From Gemmatimonadaceae bacterium (GTDB lineage Bacteria > Gemmatimonadota > Gemmatimonadetes > Gemmatimonadales > Gemmatimonadaceae), in NCBI GenBank assembly GCA_019186945.1, contig JABAQJ010000002.1:647897-711896 (forward strand): a DNA stretch of 64,000 nt. The letters run 5' to 3'. The position numbers were made by a program, and so were the translations under genes. The notes below the pieces were generated by a model. The model did not search any database, was not told where the DNA came from, and saw only the letters and a list, made by a program, of their open reading frames with translations. Shown piece by piece: positions 8,709-17,520 of the stretch; positions within the stretch are counted from its first letter, which is position 1, and each line of letters opens with the position of its first letter.

Positions 8709-10075
8709 GTCCGCGCCGGTTCGTACCGACTCTCCACCGGCCGGATACCGTGCTCCACTTTCCATTCCATCAGGTCACGTAACGATCGCGCGGACATTTG
8801 CTCCTTCCTGAGCCGCTTGTCCCGTGGCGGCAGCGACAACTCGTCCAACAGACCAAAGTTGGCGTTCATGGGCTGAAAGTCACTCGGATCGCTTTCACGC
8901 AGGTACCGATACAGCGCACCCAGCATTGTTGTGGCTGGCGGTATGGCTGCGTCCTGTCGGTTCAACATTCGCGCCAAATTGATTCCCGCCATCAACCCGG
9001 TAGCCGCGCTTTCCGTGTAACCTTCGACGCCCGTCAGCTGGCCAGCCACGAACGTGAGCGGATCGGATTGGAGTGAGAGGCAGGAAGTCAGCGCCGCCGG
9101 CGCGTTCAGGTACGAGTTCCGATGGATCGACCCGTACCGCAGAAACTCGGCGTCGGCGAGTCCCGGGACCATGCGGAAGACACGTCGCTGTTCGGCCGTT
9201 CGCAGACGGGTCTGGAACCCGACCATGTTCCACATCTGGCCGTTCCTGTCCTCCATTCGCAACTGCAATACGGCATAGGGCCGTCGCCCCGACCGTGGAT
9301 CCCTCAGTCCAACCGGCTTCATCGGCCCGAAGCGCAACGTGTCACGTCCGCGTCGCGCCATCTCTTCGACCGGCATACAGCCCTCGAAGTACGGAATAGC
9401 GTCGAAATCGTGGCCAGGGTACTGATCCGCTGCGCCGAGCGCATCGATGAAGGCATCGTACTCGTCGCGCGAGAACGGACAATTGAGGTACGCCCCCTCG
9501 CGGCTGGCGCCAACCATCGTTTCCTTGTCGTAGCGTGAGGCACGGAAAGCGATAGAATCGTCGATTGACTCTCGACTGAGGATAGGCGCAATGGCGTCGT
9601 AGAAAGCGAGCGCCTCCATGCCCAGGCGGTGTTGCAGCGATCGCGCAAGGGCATCCGACGTCAACGGTCCGGTTGCGACGATACCGGATGACGGCAGACT
9701 GGTGACTTCCTCGCGCACGACACGGATGCTCGGATGCGCCAACACCCGCGCAGATACTGCCTCGGAGAACTGCGCGCGATCCACCGTCAGAGCGGAGCCG
9801 CCGGGAACTCGCGTTTCATCTGCGGCAGCGAGGATCATGCTGCCCAAGGCCCGCATCTCTGCCTTGAGCAAACCATGCGCATTGGCGAGCTCCGTGCTCT
9901 TGAATGTGTTCGAGCAGACGAGTTCCGCGAATCCGTCGGTCTGGTGCGCCGGTGTGAGTCGACCGGGGCGCATTTCGTGGAGGACGACGTGGAAGCCCCG
10001 CTGCGCGAGCTGCCATGCAGCCTCGCTGCCAGCAAGTCCGCCACCGATGACGTCCACGTGGAGGTCGCCGCTCAT
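8705..10075 (-). CDS. trmFO: Methylenetetrahydrofolate-tRNA-(uracil-5-)-methyltransferase TrmFO
   Basis: 456 residues from ATG 10075. Folate- and FAD-dependent enzyme that makes ribothymidine at position 54 of tRNA; this is the alternative to the SAM enzyme TrmA. The N-terminus has the FAD-binding VDVIGGGLAGSEAAWQLA, then VVLHEMRPGRLTPAHQTD, the family signature AELVCSNTFKS with its cysteine, NAHGLLKAEM, and SALTVDRAQFS. Later come EGCMPVEEMARRGRDTLRFGP, NMVGFQTRL, PLTFVAGQLTGVEGYTESAA and MNANFGLL. A TTG start at 10087 would add four residues. Sits between topA and xerC exactly as gid does in Bacillus. Confidence 0.96.
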   Translation of the reverse strand: MSGDLHVDVIGGGLAGSEAAWQLAQRGFHVVLHEMRPGRLTPAHQTDGFAELVCSNTFKSTELANAHGLLKAEMRALGSMILAAADETRVPGGSALTVDRAQFSEAVSARVLAHPSIRVVREEVTSLPSSGIVATGPLTSDALARSLQHRLGMEALAFYDAIAPILSRESIDDSIAFRASRYDKETMVGASREGAYLNCPFSRDEYDAFIDALGAADQYPGHDFDAIPYFEGCMPVEEMARRGRDTLRFGPMKPVGLRDPRSGRRPYAVLQLRMEDRNGQMWNMVGFQTRLRTAEQRRVFRMVPGLADAEFLRYGSIHRNSYLNAPAALTSCLSLQSDPLTFVAGQLTGVEGYTESAATGLMAGINLARMLNRQDAAIPPATTMLGALYRYLRESDPSDFQPMNANFGLLDELSLPPRDKRLRKEQMSARSLRDLMEWKVEHGIRPVESRYEPART

Positions 10076-10120
10076 ACACAATAACAATAGCAGGCAGCCT
10101 GCTGGTATGCGGCCGCAGCG

Positions 10121-12676
10121 TCAGACGGCTATCGCGGATTCCTCGTTCTTCACGGCCTCCCATTCGTTGCCGCACTTGAGGCAGCGACGGTACTCTCCGC
10201 GCGTCTTGGTCGACTTCGCCTCCGCGCCGACGTAGCCGCACTCCTGACACGTCTCCTTAACAGGCTTATCCCAGCAGACAAAGTCGCACTGCGGATAGTT
10301 GGAGCACCCATAGAAAGCCTTGCCCCGCTTCTTCGAGCGCCGTTCGGCAATCTCACCGCCGTCCTTCGGGCACAGCACGCCGGTAGGCATCGAGCGCGTC
10401 CCGCGGCACTTTGGAAAACGCGAACAACCGAGGAAGTCGCCGCTCCGTCCGTGCCGAACGACCATCGGCGCGCCGCACTCCTGACACGCGTACGACGTCA
10501 TCTCCGGCGGTTTTCGCTCGCCCTTGATCGGGCGAGTGTACTTGCATGTCTTGGGATGGTTGATGCAGGCGACGAATGGCCCGAAGAAACCGCCCTTGGC
10601 CACCAGTTTGCCTCCGCACTCCGGGCACTTCTGTCCTTCGAGTACGGAGAGGTCGTGCGCCTCGGCGATCAAGTCGTCCACTCTCACGTCGTTGAGTGCC
10701 ACCTCGAAGGGAGCGTAGAAGTCACGCAGCACGTTCTGCCACGAGAGAGATCCTTCCTCGATCTTGTCGAGTTCCGCCTCCATCCCGGACGTGAACCCGA
10801 CGTCGAACACATCGGGGAACTGCTTGATCATGACTCGCTCCACCGATTCGCCTAACGATGTCGGAAAGAAACGGCGCTGATCGAGCGTCACGTAGTGGCG
10901 ATCGGCAAGCGTGGAGACGATCTGCGAATACGTCGACGGTCTTCCGATGCCCAGTTTTTCGAGTTCCTTTACGAGCGATGCCTCCGAAAAGCGCGGCGGC
11001 GGTTCGGTGAAGTGCTGGTTCGGCGCCAGCTCGACAAGCGGCACGATATCGTCCGGCGAAGCGTCCGGCAGCGCCTGCTCGTCCTCGAGTGCCTTGCCCT
11101 CGCCTTCTTCGCGCGACTCACGATACAACGCCAGAAAGCCGGCAAACTTGATGACGCTTCCGGTTGCGCGGAACAGGAACCTGCGCGCATCGCCATCGGC
11201 GTTGAGCAGAAAGTCGAACGTGGTGGTGTCGAAAATCGCGGGGGCCATTTGCGACGCCATGAAACGCTGCCAGACGAGCTGATACAGCTTGAACTGCTCT
11301 TCCTTCAGGAAGCGACGCACACTGTCCGGCGAACGCGACGGATCCGTGGGACGGACGGCCTCATGCGCATCCTGCGTGTTGGATTGCGCCTTCCGGTCGT
11401 TTCCGTACAACTGCGGCCCGGCTGCCAGGAATTCGGCGCCGAACTGCCGTCGAAGCGCATCCCGCGCCTGCAACGCCGCGCTTTCCGCCACGCGCGTGCT
11501 GTCGGTCCGCATGTACGTTATGAGTCCGACCGCTCCCTCGGCGCCAAGATCGATGCCCTCGTACAATCCCTGCGCGATGCGCATGGTCCGTTTCGAACCA
11601 AAGCCCAGCTTCTTCGCGGCTTCCTGCTGCAGCGTGCTCGTCGTGAACGGGGCAGCCGGGTTCTTGCGCCGCTCGCGCCGCTTGACGCTCGTCAGGGGGA
11701 ATGCCTGCGGGACTGTCGTGGAGCGATCGGCGAACACCGGCATCGTCAGGCGTGCCCGACGCGCGACTTCACGAGCAGCGTGTTGTACCTGGCCGACGAT
11801 TTCCTGCGCCCGGAGTGCGGACGGGATATCGATCTTGCGATCGTCGACACTGTGGAGCCTGGCGGTAAACCGATGACCGTCGAGTTCCATCAGTGCCTCG
11901 ATGCTCCAGTACTCCTGCGGCTTGAAGGCGCGTATGTCCCGCTCACGCTCGACGATCAATCGCAATGCCACGGTCTGCACACGTCCCGCGGACAACCCCT
12001 TTTTTACGGTCTTCCAGAGGATCGGACTCGCCTTGTAGCCGACAAGCCGGTCCAGCACGCGCCGAGCCTGCTGCGCGTCCACCAGCCGCAAGTCGATATC
12101 GCGCGGGTGTGACATCGCCTCTCGTACCGCATCCCTGGTGATCTCGTGAAAGAGGACGCGTCGGATCGGTGCGCTCCCCTTCTTCTTCAGCGATTCCGCG
12201 ACGTGCCAGCCGATCGCCTCCCCCTCGCGATCCGGGTCTGTCGCAATGAAGATCGCATCCGAACCCTTCGCCGCGGCCTTCAGTTCGGCGAGCGTCTTCT
12301 CCTTGCCTTCGATTGTCACGTACTCGGGCTTGAAGTTCTTCTCCAGATCGATGCCCAAGCGCTTCTCCGGCAGATCCCGGAGGTGCCCAATCGTCGCCTT
12401 TACCCGATAGCCGCGACCAAGATACTTGCTGATCGTTTTCGCCTTGGCCGGCGACTCAACAATGACCAGAGAGCCGCCGCTCCCGGCGCTCGACTCGACT
12501 TCCGGCTCCGCCGGAAGCGCGGCGCGTGCCCTCGCGCTACCGGGCCGCTTCTTGCCCGCGGCTTTCCGAGCCGCCTTCCGCACCGGCGCGCGCCGCGACG
12601 CTCCTCGCCCCGCTATCCGGCGAGTCACCGGCACTTCGTCCTTCGTCGCGTCGCCACGCGTTCCAGACCCAGTCAT
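10121..12676 (-). CDS. topA: DNA topoisomerase I
   Basis: 851 residues from ATG 12676. Type IA topoisomerase that relaxes negative supercoils. A basic, Lys/Arg/Ala-rich extension of about 67 residues precedes the TOPRIM domain, which opens with LVIVESPAKAKT and contains IATDPDREGEAIGWH. The active-site tyrosine lies in GLITYMRTDSTR. The C-terminus carries four cysteine-rich zinc-ribbon modules, each with paired cysteines (CPECGG, CQECGAP, CPKDGG with a downstream GCSNYPQC, and CQECGY with CLKCG). The extra basic N-terminal extension is not in E. coli TopA and may add DNA binding. Begins two bases after the stop of the smg-like gene, so translation is probably coupled. Confidence 0.97.
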   Translation of the reverse strand: MTGSGTRGDATKDEVPVTRRIAGRGASRRAPVRKAARKAAGKKRPGSARARAALPAEPEVESSAGSGGSLVIVESPAKAKTISKYLGRGYRVKATIGHLRDLPEKRLGIDLEKNFKPEYVTIEGKEKTLAELKAAAKGSDAIFIATDPDREGEAIGWHVAESLKKKGSAPIRRVLFHEITRDAVREAMSHPRDIDLRLVDAQQARRVLDRLVGYKASPILWKTVKKGLSAGRVQTVALRLIVERERDIRAFKPQEYWSIEALMELDGHRFTARLHSVDDRKIDIPSALRAQEIVGQVQHAAREVARRARLTMPVFADRSTTVPQAFPLTSVKRRERRKNPAAPFTTSTLQQEAAKKLGFGSKRTMRIAQGLYEGIDLGAEGAVGLITYMRTDSTRVAESAALQARDALRRQFGAEFLAAGPQLYGNDRKAQSNTQDAHEAVRPTDPSRSPDSVRRFLKEEQFKLYQLVWQRFMASQMAPAIFDTTTFDFLLNADGDARRFLFRATGSVIKFAGFLALYRESREEGEGKALEDEQALPDASPDDIVPLVELAPNQHFTEPPPRFSEASLVKELEKLGIGRPSTYSQIVSTLADRHYVTLDQRRFFPTSLGESVERVMIKQFPDVFDVGFTSGMEAELDKIEEGSLSWQNVLRDFYAPFEVALNDVRVDDLIAEAHDLSVLEGQKCPECGGKLVAKGGFFGPFVACINHPKTCKYTRPIKGERKPPEMTSYACQECGAPMVVRHGRSGDFLGCSRFPKCRGTRSMPTGVLCPKDGGEIAERRSKKRGKAFYGCSNYPQCDFVCWDKPVKETCQECGYVGAEAKSTKTRGEYRRCLKCGNEWEAVKNEESAIAV

Positions 12677-12678
12677 TT

Positions 12679-12921
12679 TCAATGCACCGTCAGCGAATCG
12701 ACCGTCGTCATGGTCCCCTCCAGCGAGGCGCTGTCGATCAAGGCCCGCAGATCGTCCAAGGCGATGCGCCCATCCAAATGGGCAAGAGCCCGCTCGATCA
12801 CCTGCTCGAGCTCCACGCGAGAGAGAGCGCCGGATTCCTTGAGTGAAAGCAGATGGCCCCACGCGTCCGGAGCGAAACGCCCCCGTTCGTGCGGACCCTG
12901 AATGCGAATCGTTGAATCCAT
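12679..12921 (-). CDS. Short Smg-like (DUF494) protein
   Basis: 80 residues from ATG 12921, with GGGAG about ten bases upstream. The stretch RFAPDAWGHLLSLKESGALS followed by ELEQVIERALAHLDGRIALDDLRALI resembles the C-terminal half of Smg/DUF494 proteins, which in E. coli reads (E)ARGFLLxLEQ...VIERxLALD...LDDLKWVI. The family is normally about 157 residues and lies next to topA (dprA-smg-topA). The same position here supports homology. The N-terminal half is missing: either a genuine short form or a decayed one. Longer frames to 13092 give no Smg-like sequence upstream. Function of the family is not established. Confidence 0.6.
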   Translation of the reverse strand: MDSTIRIQGPHERGRFAPDAWGHLLSLKESGALSRVELEQVIERALAHLDGRIALDDLRALIDSASLEGTMTTVDSLTVH

Positions 12922-13127
12922 GATCGTTGGCTCCCGAAAACCGCCGGAGCGGAAACTTGTCATTCCCATTCTCATCTCCCCCAGCAGTCCATGCTGGGAG
13001 ATTTCATCGCCACGTGGCCACGACAGATATGCCCGGTCGGCGGCAACATGGTTCCCAATCGCGGTCGGTTCACACCGCTCAAACGCCTGCATCTATAAGT
13101 ACGGTGGCCTAACCTAAGTAAGGAGGG

Positions 13128-13673
13128 CTAACCTACCGGCCCCCACCGGCGCAAGGCAAGTCGGATCAGTTCGTTCACAACCTCTTTGGGTGAAAGGACT
13201 TCCGTGTCTAACTCCACATCGGCAAGGCCGTAGAGCGACTCGCGACGCTCGAGAATAGCCCTCAGACTCCCGAGAGGCTCAGCACCCGAAAGTAGCGGTC
13301 GCCGGTCTCTGCGCGGCCCCATCCGGCGAAAGGCTGTCTCCGCGGACACACGCAGGTACACGGTCCAACTCACCCCGCGAACCAAGGCGCGATTCTCCTC
13401 GTCCTCGATCCAGCCACCGCCGGGCGATATCACGGAGGCGGGGGCCGCGATGAGAGACCGCGTGACCTCGCTCTCGAGGCGACGGAACTCCCTTTCGCCG
13501 CCAGTTGCAAAGATCTCTCGCACAGCGCGCTGCTCGCGTCGTTCGATCTCGGCATCCAGGTCAACGAAGGGACGTCTCAGTCGTCGCGCAAGCATCGAAC
13601 CGCACCGCGTTTTCCCGGCGCCAGGCAACCCCACGAGAATTATGTGTGGCGCCCGAGAGGCCCCGGTCGACAT
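13128..13673 (-). CDS. aroK: Shikimate kinase
   Basis: 181 residues from ATG 13673, preceded by GGGGAG; an upstream ATG at 13709 would add 12 residues. Phosphorylates shikimate to shikimate-3-phosphate with ATP. P-loop VGLPGAGKTRCG near residue 12; DLDAEIERRE with the shikimate-binding aspartate; FRRLESEV with the substrate arginine; SPGGGW, the glycine-rich shikimate loop; and the lid RRDRRPLL with the second arginine. All needed residues are present. Downstream of aroC and, further upstream, of pilMNOPQ, like the pilQ-aroK linkage in many Proteobacteria. The gap to aroC is under 100 bases. Confidence 0.94.
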   Translation of the reverse strand: MSTGASRAPHIILVGLPGAGKTRCGSMLARRLRRPFVDLDAEIERREQRAVREIFATGGEREFRRLESEVTRSLIAAPASVISPGGGWIEDEENRALVRGVSWTVYLRVSAETAFRRMGPRRDRRPLLSGAEPLGSLRAILERRESLYGLADVELDTEVLSPKEVVNELIRLALRRWGPVG

Positions 13674-13771
13674 CTCAATGAACTCCCCGTGCCAACCCAG
13701 CCTCTTCATCGATCCCGGATGACCAGCAGTGCCTTACGAAGGCAAATGCGGCATGCGGGGCGCTGACTCGT

Positions 13772-14968
13772 CTAGGCATCCGCGGGGACTCGATCGTTCA
13801 CGCGAGCGACGTACGACTCGAAGTTCCGGCGTGTCTCGCTCAACGAGTCCCCACCGAACTTCTCCAGCCACGCGTGTGCAACGACGAAAGCCACCGCAGC
13901 TTCCGCGATAACGCCGAGGGCTGGCACCGCGGTGACGTCCGAACGCTCGGCGGTTGCGGCCGCCGCTCTACCCGTCGCGAAGTCGATCGTGGCGAGCGGT
14001 CGCATCAGTGTGCTTATCGGCTTCATTGCCACTTGCAGGACGAGCGCTTCACCCGTCGTGATCCCGCCTTCGAGACCACCGGCACGATTGGTTCGGCGCC
14101 TGACATTTCCTGACAAAGGCCGCCCTGGCGCGGGATCGATCTCGTCATGGACATCTGCCCCGGTTAGACGAGCCGCAGCGAAACCTGCGCCGATTTCCAC
14201 GCCCTTGACGGCCGGTATCGACATGAGAGCACCGGCGAGCCGTGCGTCCAGCTTCCGATCCCATGACACATGCGAACCGAGTCCTACAGGGATACCGGTT
14301 GCAACGACCTCGCAAATGCCGCCGAGTGTGTTCCCCGCGGCCTTGATCTCGTCGATACGCGCCACAGCCCGAGCGCCTGCTTCGGCATCCAGCATTCGGA
14401 CGGGAGAGGCGTCGGCGGCAGCGTTCAAGTCGGCGGGAAGCAATTCGGGACGACGCGCATCGACACCTCCCAGGTGCACCACGTGGCTGCCGATGACGAC
14501 TCCGAACTCCCTGAGAAAGCGCTTGCAGACGGCGCCGGCAGCGACTCTCGCGGTCGTTTCCCTGGCCGACGCTCTCTCGAGGATATCGCGGGCATCGGAC
14601 CTGTCATACTTGAGCAGGCCGCTGAGGTCGGCATGGCCAGGACGGACTCGTGTGACTGCTCGGCGACGGGGGGTCGGATCCGTATCGCGGGGAGCTGGGT
14701 CCATGATTTCCTGCCAGTTCTTCCAGTCGCGATTCCTGATCAGCATGGCGATCGGGGATCCCAGGGTTTCTCCGGCACGGACACCGGACAGCAGTTCCAC
14801 CCGATCCTGTTCGATTTGCATTCGCCGGCCCCGCCCGTGCCCCTGCTGGCGCCTGGCCAGCTCGACGTCGATCTCGGAGGCGAGCAGCGGCACTCCGGCC
14901 GGCATTCCCTCGAGAATACAGGTCAGCGCCTGGCCGTGAGATTCTCCGGCGGTCGTGAAACGCAGCAT
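13772..14968 (-). CDS. aroC: Chorismate synthase
   Basis: 398 residues from ATG 14968. Last common step of aromatic amino-acid synthesis: converts EPSP to chorismate using reduced FMN. The three classic signatures are visible: GESHGQALTCILEGMPAG at the N-terminus with the catalytic histidine, RPGHADLSGLLKYD with ERASARETTARVAAG following, and RRTNRAGGLEGGITTGE near residue 300; a conserved DVTAVPALGVIAEA segment lies near the C-terminus. Length is normal. Followed at 99 bases by aroK and preceded by the pilus operon, so it may be read from pilus transcripts as well as its own promoter in the 78-base gap upstream. Confidence 0.97.
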   Translation of the reverse strand: MLRFTTAGESHGQALTCILEGMPAGVPLLASEIDVELARRQQGHGRGRRMQIEQDRVELLSGVRAGETLGSPIAMLIRNRDWKNWQEIMDPAPRDTDPTPRRRAVTRVRPGHADLSGLLKYDRSDARDILERASARETTARVAAGAVCKRFLREFGVVIGSHVVHLGGVDARRPELLPADLNAAADASPVRMLDAEAGARAVARIDEIKAAGNTLGGICEVVATGIPVGLGSHVSWDRKLDARLAGALMSIPAVKGVEIGAGFAAARLTGADVHDEIDPAPGRPLSGNVRRRTNRAGGLEGGITTGEALVLQVAMKPISTLMRPLATIDFATGRAAAATAERSDVTAVPALGVIAEAAVAFVVAHAWLEKFGGDSLSETRRNFESYVARVNDRVPADA

Positions 14969-15046
14969 GGCATACCCGGAATGAGACGCGAGCCCGACCG
15001 AGGAGGCCGGGCCCGCGTGAGGTGGTGTCCTGACGCGATCGACGCG

Positions 15047-17500
15047 TCAGCGTTTGACGTTGTCGATGTCTCCTATCCGTACATCTATGACGATCACACC
15101 TTCGGCGGTCAAGCCAAAGAGCTTCACGACGAGTGACGGATCGGCGGACAGCTCTGCCGGTGTGGGAATGACCGCGCGGAGAGCGCCGTACAGGTTCGTG
15201 CGGATGGGGATGCGTCCTCTGAGCCTGTAGCTGTAGGTGTCGACGATCTGAATCGACTTGTCACCCGAGGCTACGAACGCGACGCGCGCCGTGGAGTCCG
15301 CGGTGTTCTCGTCCGAGTTGAGCGGATGGAAGGCGATTCCGGCGCCGGTGTTGAACGTGGCGTATTTCCCTTGAAGGCGCAGAGAGGAGTCCGCGAAGAA
15401 CGTTTCCGTTCCGTGCACGGCGATATTGTAGCTGTTGGCGTTGATATCGAGGCCGTAGACCTTGTCGGAAGCATTGTTCGTAAGGTCGGTGACCTCCATC
15501 GGCGCCGAGTATTGTGCGGCGTTGGCCTGAGTTCCAGTCGGATCGTAGACGAGCAGGACGCGTCCCGCGCGCTGTGGCGTGTTCCCTTCGCCGAAGGCCA
15601 CGCGGCGACGATCGCCACCGACCGCGACGAAGTTCGTGTCCGGGAGCGCCAGGGATGCGACATCCAGATCCTTGATGGCTTCGAGGTTACCGTTGATCGG
15701 TGCGCTCTTGAGTGCGGCGACAGCGCCTTCGACCGTCAGGCTCTGCACGCACACAGCGGTTGTCGGTTCGTTACCCGGCGTGTGTTCGCAAATGATGATC
15801 TGGTCGGGAATGCCGGTCTGTCCTTCGATGACGTCGACGGCATCGGCGTTGATGATCACGTAGTGGTTCTTGAGGTACGCGCCATACTGCCAGATCTGCC
15901 TGGGTTCGGTGCGGGCATCGAGGAAGTTGTCGATGCGTCGCAGCGTTCCGGGAATCGCGGTTGTCGTCGGGCGTGTTGAGTAGTAGAGGGCCCCACTCGC
16001 CGACTGCGCGATGTACTGTGGGCGGTCCGAGTAATCGATCGGCGGCGCCACCTTGAACTTGAAGCCGCCGGACGATTCGTCCTTGGTGTAGGTGACGTCG
16101 AAGACATACTCGTTGGCAGTCTTCACGCGCCCTTCCTCCTGGCGGGTCGTCAGGTTCACCTTGCTGATGTTGGTTCCGCCCGAATTGGCGACCAGGAGCA
16201 GCGAGTTGCTGTTGTCGATGATCATGCCCCATGGCATGGCGCCCACCGCGACAGCAGTCAGGCGGGACAGCGTCGTCCCGTACGTGAAGGCCTCGATTTC
16301 GTTCTTGGTGATGTTCGAGACGAAGAGCGTGCTGCGCGCCGTGTCCACCGCCACGTCCGCGCCGAGGGAGCCGGCGGGCAGACCGTAGGTGAGACCGTAG
16401 GCGTACACTACGTTGTCGCGCTTGGCGAGCGTATCGTCCACGACCGGAACGGTCGCGCCGTTAGGCACTGCCCATCCAGTGTGACCGGCAACGTCGACGG
16501 CATAGGCGGTGATGCTGAGGGGCCTGCCGCGGAGCGTGATCGGCGCGAGGAATGCCTTTCGCCTCGTCACCAGTTGCGAAGGCGATTGCAGGGTGTCCGC
16601 TGACCGATAAACGATGCGTCCGGTGGAGTCCTTGGCGACGAAACCCACGATGCGGATGATGCCATCGGCGTCACGCGCCTGGACGTCGATCGAGTCCGGA
16701 GTCTCCAGTCGAGGCGGAACCGTCTGGTAGACGAGCGGCGCGAGGATGTCAGCACCCGGCGACTGGACGCGAACGGTTATCGATCCGCCGTTCGCGCGCA
16801 GTCCGTCTCGATTCTCGGCGAACGGAGTGATCGTGAAACTGGACCCGGCCACCGCGCTCGTGGGAATCGTGATCTGGTACGACACCGTGTCGACCTTCGG
16901 AATCGGCACCGCGAACAGGCTGCTGTCCGCTTTCGTTACCGCGCCTGTAGCTCGATACCCTGCCTTGGCGACGCCAGTAGTGTCAGCCAACACCAGGTCA
17001 AACGAGTAGGTGCCGCCAATGATGACCGTTGCGGCTGGCTGGGCAAACGCCATTTTCGGGACGTTCGGATCGAATGCAACCGCCGCAGCCATGCCGCTGG
17101 CGGCGTTGCCCGCGCCGTCGGATGCCTCGGTTCGCACGGTCACGTTCTGACCGGGTCGAACGCCCGCCAGCGAAACCGTCAGAGTCTTGTTCAGCGACGT
17201 ACTGGCAGCGATGAACAGCGCGGTATCCGCCTTGATCTCGGCGGTATCCGCGAACACTCGCGTGATCACTTTCAGCAGTGCCGCGTTGTCGCTGGCGCTG
17301 ACCTTCACCTGCAGCGGTGCGCGGACCGACACCGAGTCGTAGCCGGCCTGCCCGACCTTGCCCTCGATCGCGATCGACACCGTCGGAACGATCCGGTCGG
17401 TGGTCACGGACGCGAGCTGCGTAGCGTCGCAGCTCGTGAGGGCGAGAACGGCAAGCGTGCCGGTGGCCGCGGAAACCGCGCGATGCATCGTATTCCTCAT
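15047..17500 (-). CDS. Large lipoprotein, Ig-like plus beta-propeller, end of pil operon
   Basis: 817 residues from ATG 17500; a GTG at 17524 overlapping the pilQ stop is less likely. The N-terminus is a lipoprotein signal with lipobox LTSC at about residue 24. Residues 40-330 look like two to three Ig-like beta-sandwich repeats (VPTVSIAIEG, SVRAPLQVKVSASDN, TPDSIDVQARDADG). The second half has beta-propeller-like strands (LFVSNITKNEIEAF, GMIIDNSNSLLLVANSGG, VAFVASGDKSIQIVDTYS). No enzyme motif is seen. Position directly after pilQ suggests a surface or periplasmic partner of the pilus, perhaps an adhesin or secretin-associated lipoprotein; that role is inferred only from context. Confidence 0.72.
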   Translation of the reverse strand: MRNTMHRAVSAATGTLAVLALTSCDATQLASVTTDRIVPTVSIAIEGKVGQAGYDSVSVRAPLQVKVSASDNAALLKVITRVFADTAEIKADTALFIAASTSLNKTLTVSLAGVRPGQNVTVRTEASDGAGNAASGMAAAVAFDPNVPKMAFAQPAATVIIGGTYSFDLVLADTTGVAKAGYRATGAVTKADSSLFAVPIPKVDTVSYQITIPTSAVAGSSFTITPFAENRDGLRANGGSITVRVQSPGADILAPLVYQTVPPRLETPDSIDVQARDADGIIRIVGFVAKDSTGRIVYRSADTLQSPSQLVTRRKAFLAPITLRGRPLSITAYAVDVAGHTGWAVPNGATVPVVDDTLAKRDNVVYAYGLTYGLPAGSLGADVAVDTARSTLFVSNITKNEIEAFTYGTTLSRLTAVAVGAMPWGMIIDNSNSLLLVANSGGTNISKVNLTTRQEEGRVKTANEYVFDVTYTKDESSGGFKFKVAPPIDYSDRPQYIAQSASGALYYSTRPTTTAIPGTLRRIDNFLDARTEPRQIWQYGAYLKNHYVIINADAVDVIEGQTGIPDQIIICEHTPGNEPTTAVCVQSLTVEGAVAALKSAPINGNLEAIKDLDVASLALPDTNFVAVGGDRRRVAFGEGNTPQRAGRVLLVYDPTGTQANAAQYSAPMEVTDLTNNASDKVYGLDINANSYNIAVHGTETFFADSSLRLQGKYATFNTGAGIAFHPLNSDENTADSTARVAFVASGDKSIQIVDTYSYRLRGRIPIRTNLYGALRAVIPTPAELSADPSLVVKLFGLTAEGVIVIDVRIGDIDNVKR

Positions 17501-17520
17501 CGTGATGGCTCCGTATGGTC

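Noticed and set aside
10895-12112. 405-codon frame antisense to topA
   Set aside because: Shadow frame in high-GC DNA; topA on the other strand has every expected motif.
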